64,000 bases of DNA from positions 1 to 64,000 of the forward strand of contig JAEZJF010000006.1 in the NCBI GenBank assembly GCA_023415825.1, written 5' to 3'. This DNA comes from Bacillota bacterium. GTDB lineage: Bacteria > Bacillota > Clostridia > DSM-8532. The position numbers and the translations under genes were made by a program. Below the pieces are notes generated by a model. The model did no database searches and had not been told where the DNA came from. It saw only the letters and a program-made list of their open reading frames with translations. Below are positions 53,487 through 62,410 of the stretch, piece by piece; position 1 is the stretch's first letter, and the number at the start of each line of letters is the position of its first letter.

Positions 53487-53534
53487 TAAAAAAAGGGGTA
53501 TAATGATTTGTGATCAATATACCCGCTAAAAGAC

Positions 53535-54182
53535 TTACTTAATTTGCTTCATTACTTCATCAGCGAAATTCTCTTCTTTCTTTTCCAAGCCTTCGCCTTT
53601 TTCAAAACGGACAAATCTTCTGATGTTGATATTTTCACCAATGGTAGCGATTTTCTCTTTCAAAACCTGCTCAACAGTCTTCTCGCTATCTTTAATGTAG
53701 GGCTGTTCGAGGAGACAAATTTCAGCGTAGTATTTTTCAATTCTACCATTGACCATCTTCTCAGCGATCTGTACCGGCTTTCCTTCATTTATGGCCTGAG
53801 CCTTAAGAATTTCCTTTTCCTTTTCAATGAAATCACCAGGGACATCCTCCCTCTTTACATAAAGAGGACTCATAGCTGCAATCTGCATGGCGATATCTTT
53901 TACAAATGAATGGAATTCTTCGTTCTTAGCCGCAAAATCAGTTTCAATATTAACTTCAACAAGAACGCCTATACGTCCGCCACCGTGAATATAAGCCTCA
54001 ACAATTCCTTCGGAAGCAAGTCTTCCGGCCTTTTTAGCGGCCTTTGCAAGACCATTCTCACGGAGATATTCAATTGCCTGATCCATATCACCTTTAGTTT
54101 CTAAAAGAGCCTTTTTGCAATCCATCATACCGGCTCCGGTACGCTCGCGCAAATCTTTAACCATACTGGCGGTAATTTCCAT
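53535..54182 (-). CDS. tsf: Elongation factor Ts
   Basis: Nucleotide exchange factor of EF-Tu. The N-terminal UBA-like domain and signature are MVKDLRERTGAGMMDCKKALLETKGDMDQAIEYLRENG (residues 7-44). The second signature-like segment follows as VEVNIETDFAAKNEEF. At 215 residues it is the short form common in Firmicutes, with one rather than two core subdomains. It follows rpsB after 31 bases. Confidence 0.97.
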   Translation of the reverse strand: MEITASMVKDLRERTGAGMMDCKKALLETKGDMDQAIEYLRENGLAKAAKKAGRLASEGIVEAYIHGGGRIGVLVEVNIETDFAAKNEEFHSFVKDIAMQIAAMSPLYVKREDVPGDFIEKEKEILKAQAINEGKPVQIAEKMVNGRIEKYYAEICLLEQPYIKDSEKTVEQVLKEKIATIGENINIRRFVRFEKGEGLEKKEENFADEVMKQIK

Positions 54183-54213
54183 AAACTAACCATCCTCCTA
54201 ATTTCGCTTATCT

Positions 54214-54996
54214 TTATGCGTTTTCTGAGTCAACATTTTCCTCAACCTTTTCTACCATTTCTTCACTTTCAGATTCCTCGTCAGTTGTGGTAGATACGGC
54301 TGTAGAACCCATTTCGCCTTGCTTGGCTTCGATGATGGCGTCTGCGATTTTTCCGCTAATGAGCTTAACTGCTCTAATGGCATCATCATTACCGGGAATA
54401 ACATAATCCACTTCATCAGGATCACAGTTAGTATCGACAATGGCTACAATAGGAATACCAAGTTTTCTGGCTTCCAAAATAGCATTTCTTTCCTTCTTGG
54501 GGTCAACAATGAACATTGCAACCGGAAGCTTCTTCATTTCAGTGATACCGCCAAGGTTCTTCTCAAGCTTTTCCATTTCAAGATTAAGCTTAATAACCTC
54601 TTTCTTGGGCAGAACCTCAAATGTGCCGTCGGCCTCCATCTTTTTAAGCTCTTGCAGGCGGTCAATGCCTTTACGGATGGTTTTAAAATTGGTAAGCATA
54701 CCACCAAGCCATCTGTTGTTAACAAAGTACTGTCCGCAACGGTCTGCTTCTTCTTTAATAGCGTCCTGAGCTTGTTTCTTGGTACCGACGAAAAGAATGT
54801 TTCCGCCTTCCATTACCAGGTCTCTGATGAAGAAATAAGCTTCATCAATTTTCTTAACGGTTTTTTGAAGGTCGATGATATAAATTCCGTTTCTTTCTGT
54901 GAAGATGTATTCCGCCATCTTGGGGTTCCATCTTCTGGTCTGGTGACCAAAGTGCACACCTGCTTCAAGCAGTTGTTTCATAGAAATGACTGACAT
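54214..54996 (-). CDS. rpsB: 30S ribosomal protein S2
   Basis: Small-subunit protein S2. Typical sequence is seen at residues 8-60 (LLEAGVHFGHQTRRWNPKMAEYIFTERNGIYIIDLQKT), at FVGTKKQAQDAIKEEADRCGQYFVNNRWLGGMLTNFKT, and at PIVAIVDTNCDPDEVDYVIPGNDDAIRAVKLI. The C-terminal tail is acidic (residues 230-260). It heads the rpsB-tsf-pyrH-frr operon, with a strong promoter and a structured leader upstream. The ATG follows AAGGAGG. Confidence 0.98.
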   Translation of the reverse strand: MSVISMKQLLEAGVHFGHQTRRWNPKMAEYIFTERNGIYIIDLQKTVKKIDEAYFFIRDLVMEGGNILFVGTKKQAQDAIKEEADRCGQYFVNNRWLGGMLTNFKTIRKGIDRLQELKKMEADGTFEVLPKKEVIKLNLEMEKLEKNLGGITEMKKLPVAMFIVDPKKERNAILEARKLGIPIVAIVDTNCDPDEVDYVIPGNDDAIRAVKLISGKIADAIIEAKQGEMGSTAVSTTTDEESESEEMVEKVEENVDSENA

Positions 54997-55021
54997 AAAA
55001 AAATCCTCCTTGTTTTTTCCT

Positions 55022-55087
55022 CCGTCGTCTTCTTCTTTGTAAAGTACTCAACAAACTTTGTTAAGCACAGCCTTACAAATCCGACGG
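55022..55087 (-). promoter_or_regulatory. Structured rpsB mRNA leader
   Basis: Nested helices in the transcript: CCGTCGG (55087-55081) pairs with CGACGG (55027-55022), TTTGTAA (55079-55073) pairs with TTACAAA (55042-55036), and an inner hairpin lies at 55047-55065 (CTTAACAAA / TTTGTTGAG). It lies between the promoter and the ribosome-binding site and could bind S2 for autoregulation (inference). Confidence 0.55.
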
Positions 55088-55111
55088 CGTGTGTATTAAA
55101 ATACCCGTAAT

Positions 55112-55140
55112 ATTATAGCATGGGTATAATTACTTGGCAA
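55112..55140 (-). promoter_or_regulatory. Promoter of the rpsB operon
   Basis: On the minus strand TTGCCA (55140-55135) and TATAAT (55117-55112) are exactly 17 bases apart. The transcript starts just before the structured leader. Confidence 0.8.
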
Positions 55141-55159
55141 GGTATTGTTTATGATGCTC

Positions 55160-55432
55160 TTATGTCTGCTCATGGTTGGGATTTCTTTTTACAATAATGG
55201 CTGCTTTGGTAATAGCCGAAATGACATCCACTTCAAACTGTGCCTTAAGATTATTAATTTTTGAATAGATTTCACCCTTTGGAGTGACTATGTATTGCGG
55301 AGGAAGATCGTTAAGTGCTTTAGCTGCAATATCGAGTTTGCAGCGGTCACATCTGCACATATTGATATCCTTCAGGATTTCATCCAAGGAGCTCCATACA
55401 ATTTCTTCCATGTAATTTTTCATCAGATGCAT
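55160..55432 (-). CDS. ComFB-family protein
   Basis: A 90-residue protein of the late-competence ComFB family. It has the helical N terminus NYMEEIVWSSLDEILKDINMCRCDRCKLDIAAKALNDLPPQYIVTP-type sequence, with a CRCDRC cysteine group at residues 26-31 that could bind zinc. The biochemical role is not established; homologues occur in Firmicutes and cyanobacteria. The ATG follows GGAGGG. It is separated from yqeG by 66 bases on the same strand, and the rpsB promoter follows its stop. Confidence 0.85.
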   Translation of the reverse strand: MHLMKNYMEEIVWSSLDEILKDINMCRCDRCKLDIAAKALNDLPPQYIVTPKGEIYSKINNLKAQFEVDVISAITKAAIIVKRNPNHEQT

Positions 55433-55498
55433 AAATAGCCCTCCAATCTTCTTTCTTCTTAAATTTTAGCATATCATGTAAAAAAACACACTGATTTT

Positions 55499-56002
55499 CT
55501 AATACTTATCTGTAAATTGTTTTTCAGAAACAAAAGGTTTTTCGAAAATGCGTTTTACCTTAATTAATAATGGCTCGTTCCTGTCAATGGGCTTTATAAG
55601 AATTGCGTGGATACCAAATAAATTTCCTCCCAAGACATCGGTAAAAAGTTGATCTCCAATAATCGCAATCTGCTCCTTCGGAAGCTTCATTTTTTCTATA
55701 GCCAAATTAAAGCCTCGTCCGAAGGGCTTTAATGCCTTATAGACGAATTCAATACCTAAAGGCTTGCAGAACAGCTCAACACGCTCCTTTCGCGCATTGG
55801 AGACAATAACGGTTTTAATTCCTTTTTCATTGAGATTTTTAATATAAGCAATGACTTTTTCATCAGCATCCTTTGTATAGGTTGCAACAAGTGTATTATC
55901 TATATCAATTATAAGGCCATATATACCATTTCTTTTAAGTCGTTCCGGGGTAATGGAAAAAATCGAATTAACATAGGCATCAGGCTTTAAAAGTTTACCC
56001 AT
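55499..56002 (-). CDS. yqeG: YqeG-family HAD phosphatase (class IIIA)
   Basis: A 167-residue HAD-superfamily hydrolase. Motif I is LIIDIDNTLVA (Asp nucleophile and Asp acid), motif II is the Ser in VIVSNARKERV, and motif III/IV are the Lys region PFGRGFNLAIEKM and IGDQLFTDVLGGNLFG. YqeG in other Firmicutes sits near the aro and yqeH genes and dephosphorylates small metabolites; here it neighbours comFB. The ATG at 56002 follows GAGGAGGA. The in-frame TTG at 56023 would place the site inside the gene. Confidence 0.88.
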   Translation of the reverse strand: MGKLLKPDAYVNSIFSITPERLKRNGIYGLIIDIDNTLVATYTKDADEKVIAYIKNLNEKGIKTVIVSNARKERVELFCKPLGIEFVYKALKPFGRGFNLAIEKMKLPKEQIAIIGDQLFTDVLGGNLFGIHAILIKPIDRNEPLLIKVKRIFEKPFVSEKQFTDKY

Positions 56003-56205
56003 TCCTCTCCTCCTCAGGAGCAATCAAAATTTTGATCATCCCTAACGTCATTGATCTTTTTCTTTAGCTTACACTACAAAGTTTTATTACGCAACGGTGG
56101 TTTTAAGCCTTCTTATAGTCGAGGAAATAGCATTTCATCTTATTGTTTCTATTGCCAAAATATGATATATTGTTTCCAAATAATATATTAAAAGGAGGTC
56201 CTGTA

Positions 56206-57138
56206 ATGAAACCGTCTGCAATCATTGCAAAGACAATTCCGTTTATGCTCATACGCCTTCTGGCGTACTTTATCTTCTTCCTTGGCATCTGTCTTTATAC
56301 GGCTATCGTAGTTTTCATCATCGGTGCAATCAAACCCGAAGGATTCTTCGCTTTCATGACATTTGCTATTTTTGGTGGAGGCGGATGGTATGTCTACAGG
56401 CTGGCGAGGGATTACATTGCTTACATGATTAAGGCCGCCCATGTAGCAGTTATTGCGGATTTAGCTGTTAAAGGCGGAGTTCCTGATGGCTTCAATATGT
56501 ACAACTATGGTGTGGCTAAGGTAAAGAAGTTTTTTGTGGCATCCAATGTACTTTTCGCTTTGGATAGGCTTGTCAGCGGAACAGTAAAGCAAATTCAACG
56601 TGTCTTTGGCGGTATCGGTGACTTCTTAGGCTTTATACCCGGTGTAAAGGGTCTCATGAATATTATCAATTTATTTGTTGACATCATTCTGAATTATGTT
56701 GATGAATGCATTATGGCCTTTATCTTCTTGAATGAGGGACAGAATGTATGGAAGAGTGCGGCTGATGGTGTGGTCCTTTACGCACAGAACTGGAAGACAA
56801 TATTAAAGACCGGTGTTAAAATCCTCGTCTTCCTGCTCATTTTCTTCCTTATTGCCTTCCTAATTTTTAATGGCATGTTTGCAGGAATCTTCGACGGCAT
56901 TGACAGTATTTCCGACACCGGCCTTGCAACGCCAATTGCATTGGTCTTAACTTATGTTTTTGTGCTTATTTTAAAATGGTCGGTTCTGGACTCCATCATC
57001 ATGATTTACATGATGACCAGTTATCTCAAGGTAGCTTATGGTGCACAGCCCAGCTATGATCTTTATGGCAAGCTGCAGGGCATGAGTAAGAAGTTTGCCG
57101 AGCTCTTCGGTAAATCTCAGCAAGCACCCAATACATAA
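56206..57138 (+). CDS. Polytopic membrane protein of unknown function
   Basis: A 310-residue membrane protein I do not recognise. Hydrophobic segments occur at about residues 12-55 (two helices), 110-120 (weak), 150-190, 200-235 and 245-275, giving roughly six helices. Many Gly, Phe and Val residues and short charged loops are present. The middle (KQIQRVFGGIGDFLGFIPGVKGLMNII) recalls CTL/choline-transporter-like proteins, but this is only an impression. The ATG follows AAGGAGGT. It is monocistronic with its own terminator. Confidence 0.7.
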   Translation: MKPSAIIAKTIPFMLIRLLAYFIFFLGICLYTAIVVFIIGAIKPEGFFAFMTFAIFGGGGWYVYRLARDYIAYMIKAAHVAVIADLAVKGGVPDGFNMYNYGVAKVKKFFVASNVLFALDRLVSGTVKQIQRVFGGIGDFLGFIPGVKGLMNIINLFVDIILNYVDECIMAFIFLNEGQNVWKSAADGVVLYAQNWKTILKTGVKILVFLLIFFLIAFLIFNGMFAGIFDGIDSISDTGLATPIALVLTYVFVLILKWSVLDSIIMIYMMTSYLKVAYGAQPSYDLYGKLQGMSKKFAELFGKSQQAPNT

Positions 57139-57162
57139 GCATAATGTTCATGTAAGGTTTGA

Positions 57163-57193
57163 GGGATTTGCAGCGATGCAAATCCCTTTTTTT
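57163..57193 (+). terminator. Terminator of the membrane protein gene
   Basis: GGGATTTGC (57163-57171) and GCAAATCCC (57178-57186) form a perfect nine-bp stem with an AGCGAT loop, followed by seven T. Confidence 0.92.
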
Positions 57194-57208
57194 CTGGCAG
57201 CGGATTAT

Positions 57209-59253
57209 CTACTGCAGCATACGACCAAAAGCTTCTTCATCATTGACCGGCGCCTGGCAGGCAAAGTCTTCGCAAATGTAGGCAGAGGTCTTCCCGCTAA
57301 TGGTCGTATAAGATCCTATAAAAGGAGCCACGTCCTCAAGCTTATTATCATCTGGCCGATAAACAAGAGAGCTTGTAAAAGGTCTGAAATTGTCATAAAG
57401 CTTGTTAATAAAAGGTTTTGCTTCATCCAAGCTATCCGACACAATAACAACTTCCTGAGACCTGGCTTTTCCAAACATCAAGGCCATTAACGCATAGGAA
57501 TAGCCCAGAGGATAACTGCTAATTTGGTCCGAAAATGCTTTCAGGATCAGATCGGCTTTTTCTTCAAGATCCTGGCGACCCGTCAGTCTGCTCAGTCTCA
57601 TAAAATTAAGTGCGGTTACCGAATTGCCGGATGGTGTGGCCCCGTCATAGATTTCTTTAGGGTGGGTAATTAGCGCTTCGCTATCCTTGCCATAAACAAA
57701 AAGTCCGCCATCATTATCGTCCCAGAATATTTTTAGAAGATCATCCGAAAGCTCTAATGCTCTTTTAAGGTAATCAGTATCATAGGTTGTTTCGTAAAGC
57801 TCAATAAGTCCCAGGGTTAAAAAAGCATAGTCCTCAGCATAAGCAGGGAAATTGGATTCCCCATCCCTATAGCGGGCAAGCAGCCTTCCGTCCTCACGTA
57901 CGAGCTTTTCATTAATAAAAGCTGCCGCCTTCTTAGCTGCATTTGTGAAGCGCTCCGATTTAAGCAAGCGTCCTGCTATGGCCATTGCTGCTATCATAAG
58001 CCCATTCCAGGAGGTTAATATCTTATCGTCCTTATAGGGATGTATACGGTTCTCCCGGTGCTTAAAGAGCTTATCTCGTGAAGCTTTCACCTCATTGATA
58101 TTTTCGTAAGGCAGGTTGTTGTTGATAAGATTCGGGATGCTCTTGCCTTCGAAATTACCTTTGTTGGTAATATCGTAATAAAGAGCCAGAGTTCTCCCCT
58201 CCTCATCACCCAAGATCTCCTTAACTTCATCTAAAGTCCAAAGATAGAATTTTCCCTCCACTCCTTCAGAATCAGCATCCTCAGCACAATAGAAGCCACC
58301 CTCGGGTGACGTCATGTCCCTCAGGATATAAGTTAAAATATCGTGGGCAATCAATCCGTATTTTTCTTTCTGTGTAGCCTGGTAGGCCTCAAGATAGGTA
58401 ATGGATAAAAGGGCGTTATCATACAGCATCTTTTCGAAATGCGGAACCAGCCATTTTCTGTCGGTGGAATACCTGCAAAAGCCAAAGCCAATATGATCGT
58501 AAATGCCGCCTTTATACATGGAATCCAGAGCTTTCTCTGCCATCTCCAAAGCAAACTGCTCTTTTGTCATTTTCCAATAACGTAAAAGAAACATGAGATT
58601 GTGTGGCGTTGGAAATTTAGGCGCCTGGCCAAATCCGCCGTAAAATGGGTCAAAATGCTGCTTGTAATAGGAAAAAGCTGTATCAAAAATGTTATCAGGT
58701 ATCTCCTTCTCGCTTGAAACACTCTTTTTGGATATATGATTCATAATCTGTTGACTGGAATCTATGAGGGCATCCCGTTTTGTTTTCCATGCATCCCGGA
58801 CGGCTTCGAGTATGGTAATGAGCCCTTGCATCCCCATGCGGTCATTTTTGGGGAAATAGGTTCCGGCGAAGAATGGCTTTTGATCAGAAGTCATGATGAT
58901 GGTCAGCGGCCATCCGCCCTGACCAGTCAGGGCTTGACACACATCCATATAGATGTGGTCGATATCGGGCCTCTCCTCCCGATCTACCTTTATTGCCACA
59001 AAGGACTGATTGAGTAGACTTGCTACGTCATTATCCTCGAAGCTTTCACGTTCCATGACATGGCACCAGTGACAAGTACTTTAAATACAAGTCAGCTATA
59101 GCCAATAGACAGGAAGATAGGTGTATCTTCTGACTTAGCTTTTTGAAAAGCTTCATCATTCCAAGGAAACCAGTTTACAGGGTTATAAGCATGCTGTAAC
59201 AGGTATGGGGATTTCTCATGGATTAGTCTATTGGCTTGTTTATTAGTAGACAT
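57209..59253 (-). pseudogene. yyaL: Broken YyaL/SSP411-like thioredoxin-domain protein
   Basis: Coding for a DUF255/YyaL-type protein (N-terminal thioredoxin-like domain plus a six-hairpin glycosidase-like domain) runs from an ATG at 59253 with a good AGGTG site. It begins MSTNKQANRLIHEKSPYLLQHA and continues to SIGYS, then hits a TGA. After 17 extra bases (59078-59094) the normal continuation TCHWCHVMERESFED resumes in another frame and runs to 57209. The 17 bases cause a frameshift and stop. They create a repeat of ACAAGT (59072-59077 and 59087-59092). An internal ATG at 59056 could express 615 residues without the CxxC motif. Confidence 0.85.
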
Positions 59254-59657
59254 GTGGGCATCACCTTCCTTTCATAATTTTATATTTTACCACCAAACTA
59301 TTGTTTGAAAGAAAGTGAGTATATATTCAACTTGAAAATTTGAGAAATAACAGTTTAGGCAAAACAAGCTATTACCTTAATCAACAAGTAAAAGCTGGTA
59401 GTCACAAGATAACCACACCATTCATCCTCTTAGCCAGACCTTACTATAATCAGTTTCATCTGTTTAATGTATAAAGGTAATCATTACTATCATCCTGAGT
59501 AGCAATTATTTTTAAAATCAGATCTCAGCTCTTATGTGAAACTCTTAAACTAATCAAAGGTAACAGTAAATCTATATCCTGTATGATAACCTGAGTGGTT
59601 GAGATATGCCATATTAATTAGAATTTGACATTACATTATAAACTGTAAGCCATAATA
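59254..59657. other. AT-rich region without an intact gene
   Basis: No gene of convincing length is seen in these 404 bases. On the minus strand a short frame near 59610-59550 encodes about 20 residues (MAYLNHSGYHTGYRFTVTFD) before a stop. It may be a remnant of a longer gene. Base composition is lower in GC than the operons to the left. Confidence 0.4.
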
Positions 59658-60002
59658 TCAGAAAGCCCACCTATGGTCAGAGGGTAGGCATTCATCACAT
59701 AACAACTGACCATCAAGTGTAGCACCATTGCAAAGACCCTCAACAGCATCTGGCTTATCCCTATCAGTTGTCCAATGCCCACATTTTGAACATTTGCCAC
59801 AGTTAAAGTGACCTGTGTCCAACATTAAGGAGGATGTGCAGTTCCAATCCAAAGCTATATCTTTATTATCTATCAACAGGCTTTTGTCTTCATTTATTTC
59901 ATCGGTTATTTTATCAAGTATACCATTATCAGTATTGATCTCATCTTCAGGTAACTCTACTAAATAAGCTACTCTAATTAGAACAGTCTTTTTACCTTCC
60001 AT
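59658..60002 (-). CDS. Small cysteine-rich (zinc-ribbon-like) protein
   Basis: A 114-residue protein with an acidic N-terminal half (VELPEDEINTDNG) and a Cys-rich end: NCGKCSKCGHW, GLCNGATLDGQLLCDECLPSDHRW. The four CxxC-type cysteines suggest zinc binding. I do not recognise a named family. It is nine bases from the gene upstream, with GGAG before the ATG, so it is the last gene of a minus-strand group of small genes. Confidence 0.65.
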   Translation of the reverse strand: MEGKKTVLIRVAYLVELPEDEINTDNGILDKITDEINEDKSLLIDNKDIALDWNCTSSLMLDTGHFNCGKCSKCGHWTTDRDKPDAVEGLCNGATLDGQLLCDECLPSDHRWAF

Positions 60003-60011
60003 AAAGTCTCC

Positions 60012-60362
60012 TTACTCATAAAATTGATTAATAAAAACCTTATACTTAGGTTTAAAGTTTATTTTGATAATACTATTTGGGCTTGTTATCATGATTTTTG
60101 ACTCATCCTTTTTATCAGAGAGTATCTCTATTGCTTCAATATTGTTAATATCCAAAACAGAAATTAGTTCATTACTACCTGATAAGGTAACAGAAACTTT
60201 CATTTCATGATATGAGGGGCTAATACTAAAGCAAAAATCTTCTTTATAAATATTTGAAAACCTGTATATTGCCTCATTATAATAAAATGGTACTACATCA
60301 TCTAATAATACTGGCTCACATTCAAACAAAGATATAAGTGAAATTTCATCTGGTATTTTCAA
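60012..60362 (-). CDS. Small protein of unknown function
   Basis: A 116-residue soluble protein without a known motif. It is rich in beta-type segments (VSVTLSGSNELISVLDINNIEAIEIL, KIMITSPNSIIKINFKPKYKVF) and acidic residues. The start is a TTG with AAGGAGGG six bases upstream. It precedes the cysteine-rich gene and follows the broken DUF4279 gene. Its size and setting resemble immunity genes of polymorphic toxin loci, but that is inference. Confidence 0.6.
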   Translation of the reverse strand: MKIPDEISLISLFECEPVLLDDVVPFYYNEAIYRFSNIYKEDFCFSISPSYHEMKVSVTLSGSNELISVLDINNIEAIEILSDKKDESKIMITSPNSIIKINFKPKYKVFINQFYE

Positions 60363-60419
60363 ACACTTCCCTCCTTACATTTACAAACAATTAACCTACT
60401 GCTCTATGATTTGATTTCA

Positions 60420-60846
60420 TTATGAATAAATGTACAAATCAAATTCAATTTCTGCTGTTATTTCATAAAGAAACCTAATTGTATCAGTATTTAAATACAT
60501 TGCAGGTTTGTCATTATTCTCAATGTTAATGACAACACAAAATCTATATTCAACTCCCAGAGTACTTCTTAATTCTATTAAATCAGAAGTTTTAGGAGTC
60601 AGGATACTTAAAAATTGTCTTTAACTGATCATTAATGTCAAGTGACTCCTCATATTTAGTAGCTTTAGACCATAGAGTATGCTTCCTGTACAAGTCCTTA
60701 TCCTTGATTTGTTCTCCCTTTATCCAAATTTCTGTAGGATTAATTATCAATTTCTGTGTTACAATATCAGGATTAAAGGTATCTCCAATTATATTAAACT
60801 CAACCATTACATTTGTTTTATCCATCTCAAAAAAGCTTTTACCCAC
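60420..60846 (-). pseudogene. Frameshifted DUF4279 gene
   Basis: The first 84 codons give a DUF4279-like N terminus (NVMVEFNIIGDTFNPDIVTQKL, PTEIWIKGEQI, YEESLDINDQLK) and stop at 60592. In the next frame coding resumes at once with PKTSDLIELRSTLGVEYRF and ends EITAEIEFDLYIYS, the usual C terminus of the family. Removing one A from the run 60610-60614 restores a single frame of about 140 residues. The start is GTG behind GGAGG. Either a real inactivating frameshift or a sequencing error in the run explains this. Confidence 0.8.
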
Positions 60847-60892
60847 AAATAGTCCTCCAAGATACTTTCATTATTACTTGCCAAAAAGAGAC

Positions 60893-61126
60893 TTAATCTG
60901 CATAGTCTCTGAATAGAACATCTAATTCATTATTATCATATATTGTTCCATCACTATTAAATTTCTCTATTTCTATGGTGCCATCCTCCATAAACTCTAC
61001 TTCCCATCTTTGACCAGGAACTGCAACCACAACCATAATGCTTTCATTTCTAATTTTGCTGATGTGATAAAATATGTTGCTTTCATCAAGCTTGTTTAAG
61101 AAATCAATAAAAATTTTTATTTCCAT
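60893..61126 (-). CDS. Small protein, possibly immunity-like
   Basis: A 77-residue acidic protein: helix MEIKIFIDFLNKLDESNIFYHISKI, then strands IMVVVAVPGQRWEVEFMEDGTIEIEKF, and a C-terminal LDVLFRDYAD. I recall similar small proteins near toxin genes in Firmicutes, but cannot confirm a family. The ATG at 61126 follows AGGTGG by eight bases; an upstream GTG at 61138 overlaps the site. It is the first gene of the minus-strand cluster that runs to 59658. Confidence 0.6.
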   Translation of the reverse strand: MEIKIFIDFLNKLDESNIFYHISKIRNESIMVVVAVPGQRWEVEFMEDGTIEIEKFNSDGTIYDNNELDVLFRDYAD

Positions 61127-61271
61127 TAAAGCTACCACCTAAAAACGATAATTACTTTCTGATTATATCATTTTAACAAATAATTCCCAAGTAATTTAAC
61201 CATCTTTGTTTTTCGACTTTCGCCAAGTCCCATTTATGATACTCCTTTTGAATTCTGGACAGATATGATTC

Positions 61272-61478
61272 TTGAGAGATAACACCTATTTCTTAGTATC
61301 GGAAGAGGTTTATTTATTGAAATATAAAGATGCTAAGGATATTTTTCCTCCTGAGCACTCAATCCATAAGAAAAATAGTCTACATGTCAACATAAAACAC
61401 GATAGTATATATAATGGAAAAGAAAAGATACAAATGACTAATAACAAATACTATCAAAAAATAGCTTTCGGAATATGA
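61272..61478 (+). pseudogene. Possible gene remnant
   Basis: A 68-codon frame (FLVSEEVYLLKYKDAKDIF, then PPEHSIHKKNSLHVNIKHDS) begins at a TTG without a ribosome-binding site. An adjacent upstream frame reads PIYDTPFEFWTDMILER before a stop. Dropping one base near 61271 would join the two, so this may be a frameshifted fragment. I do not recognise the product. A short hairpin (61493-61516) follows. Confidence 0.3.
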
Positions 61479-61548
61479 TAATAGCAGGACAACCTTACCT
61501 TGAATCAAGGTTAAGGCGGGTAATATTGATTTATTGAGGTTAATTAAC

Positions 61549-62178
61549 ATGGCGGTCATTCATTTTATAAGACAATTAGTCTATCAAATACCTTCAAACA
61601 TTACGATTACAGCAATTGACAATCCCAATTATGTAATAAGGCCTCTTTCTTTAGAAGATATAGACAATGATGAATGGTTAAGAAAAGATAGAAAATCTTT
61701 AATAAAGCTGGTTAAAAAAGGCCACCTAGGAATTGTTATTTTTGATAAAGAAAATCAAAAGGTTGCCGCGCGAAGCTTTATTGCTTTATATGGAAAAAGA
61801 TTAAGTCATATTCCTAGAACACCTAAAAATTCAGCCTGGCTTCACTATGCGTCAGTAAAAGATGAGTATCGGGGCCATGGACTGCAAAATAACCTGACAA
61901 TGTTTGCCGTCCAAATGATCTTGAAAATAAACGATAGAATCGAAATTTATACTGATACCGGCGAGGGTAATATACCATCAAGAATAAATCAAAGAAAACT
62001 TGGACTTATCGAGTGCGGTGTCTACACAGTATTAAAAATCGGAACTCAAAGGTTCCCTTTATGTTCTGTTCAACTTGGATTTTGGAATAAAAAAATTAAA
62101 CATCCGGAATTATCAATTGGTTCTCTTAAGAACAACAGGAACATTTCTATACCTAAAAATAATGACTCACATACATAA
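61549..62178 (+). CDS. GNAT-family N-acetyltransferase
   Basis: A 209-residue protein with the GNAT fold. The acetyl-CoA pyrophosphate loop is in SVKDEYRGHGLQNNLT (R-G-H-G-L, about residues 103-118). It is preceded by the beta strand AWLHYA and followed by SRINQRKLGLIECGV. The substrate is unknown. The ATG at 61549 is behind GAGG at nine bases; the in-frame TTG at 61534 coincides with that site. It lies in AT-rich sequence next to decayed genes and may be part of an accessory region. Confidence 0.75.
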   Translation: MAVIHFIRQLVYQIPSNITITAIDNPNYVIRPLSLEDIDNDEWLRKDRKSLIKLVKKGHLGIVIFDKENQKVAARSFIALYGKRLSHIPRTPKNSAWLHYASVKDEYRGHGLQNNLTMFAVQMILKINDRIEIYTDTGEGNIPSRINQRKLGLIECGVYTVLKIGTQRFPLCSVQLGFWNKKIKHPELSIGSLKNNRNISIPKNNDSHT

Positions 62179-62410
62179 TTTAACAGCAGTGATAATCACT
62201 ATAATCATACGAATATTTTAATGATGAAGGTTAGTATTGTGAATTAGGGCTTATGCTTAATTCGATTACTTGACTTGCTGATTTACAGAATGTACCATTA
62301 GAATAGTAAATCAAGATACACAATTTTGTAATTATGCAATTTATTAATAACCGGATAATGTACCAAACTACGAATTATTAACTTTGATTATGACAAGGAG
62401 ACAGCTTTTT

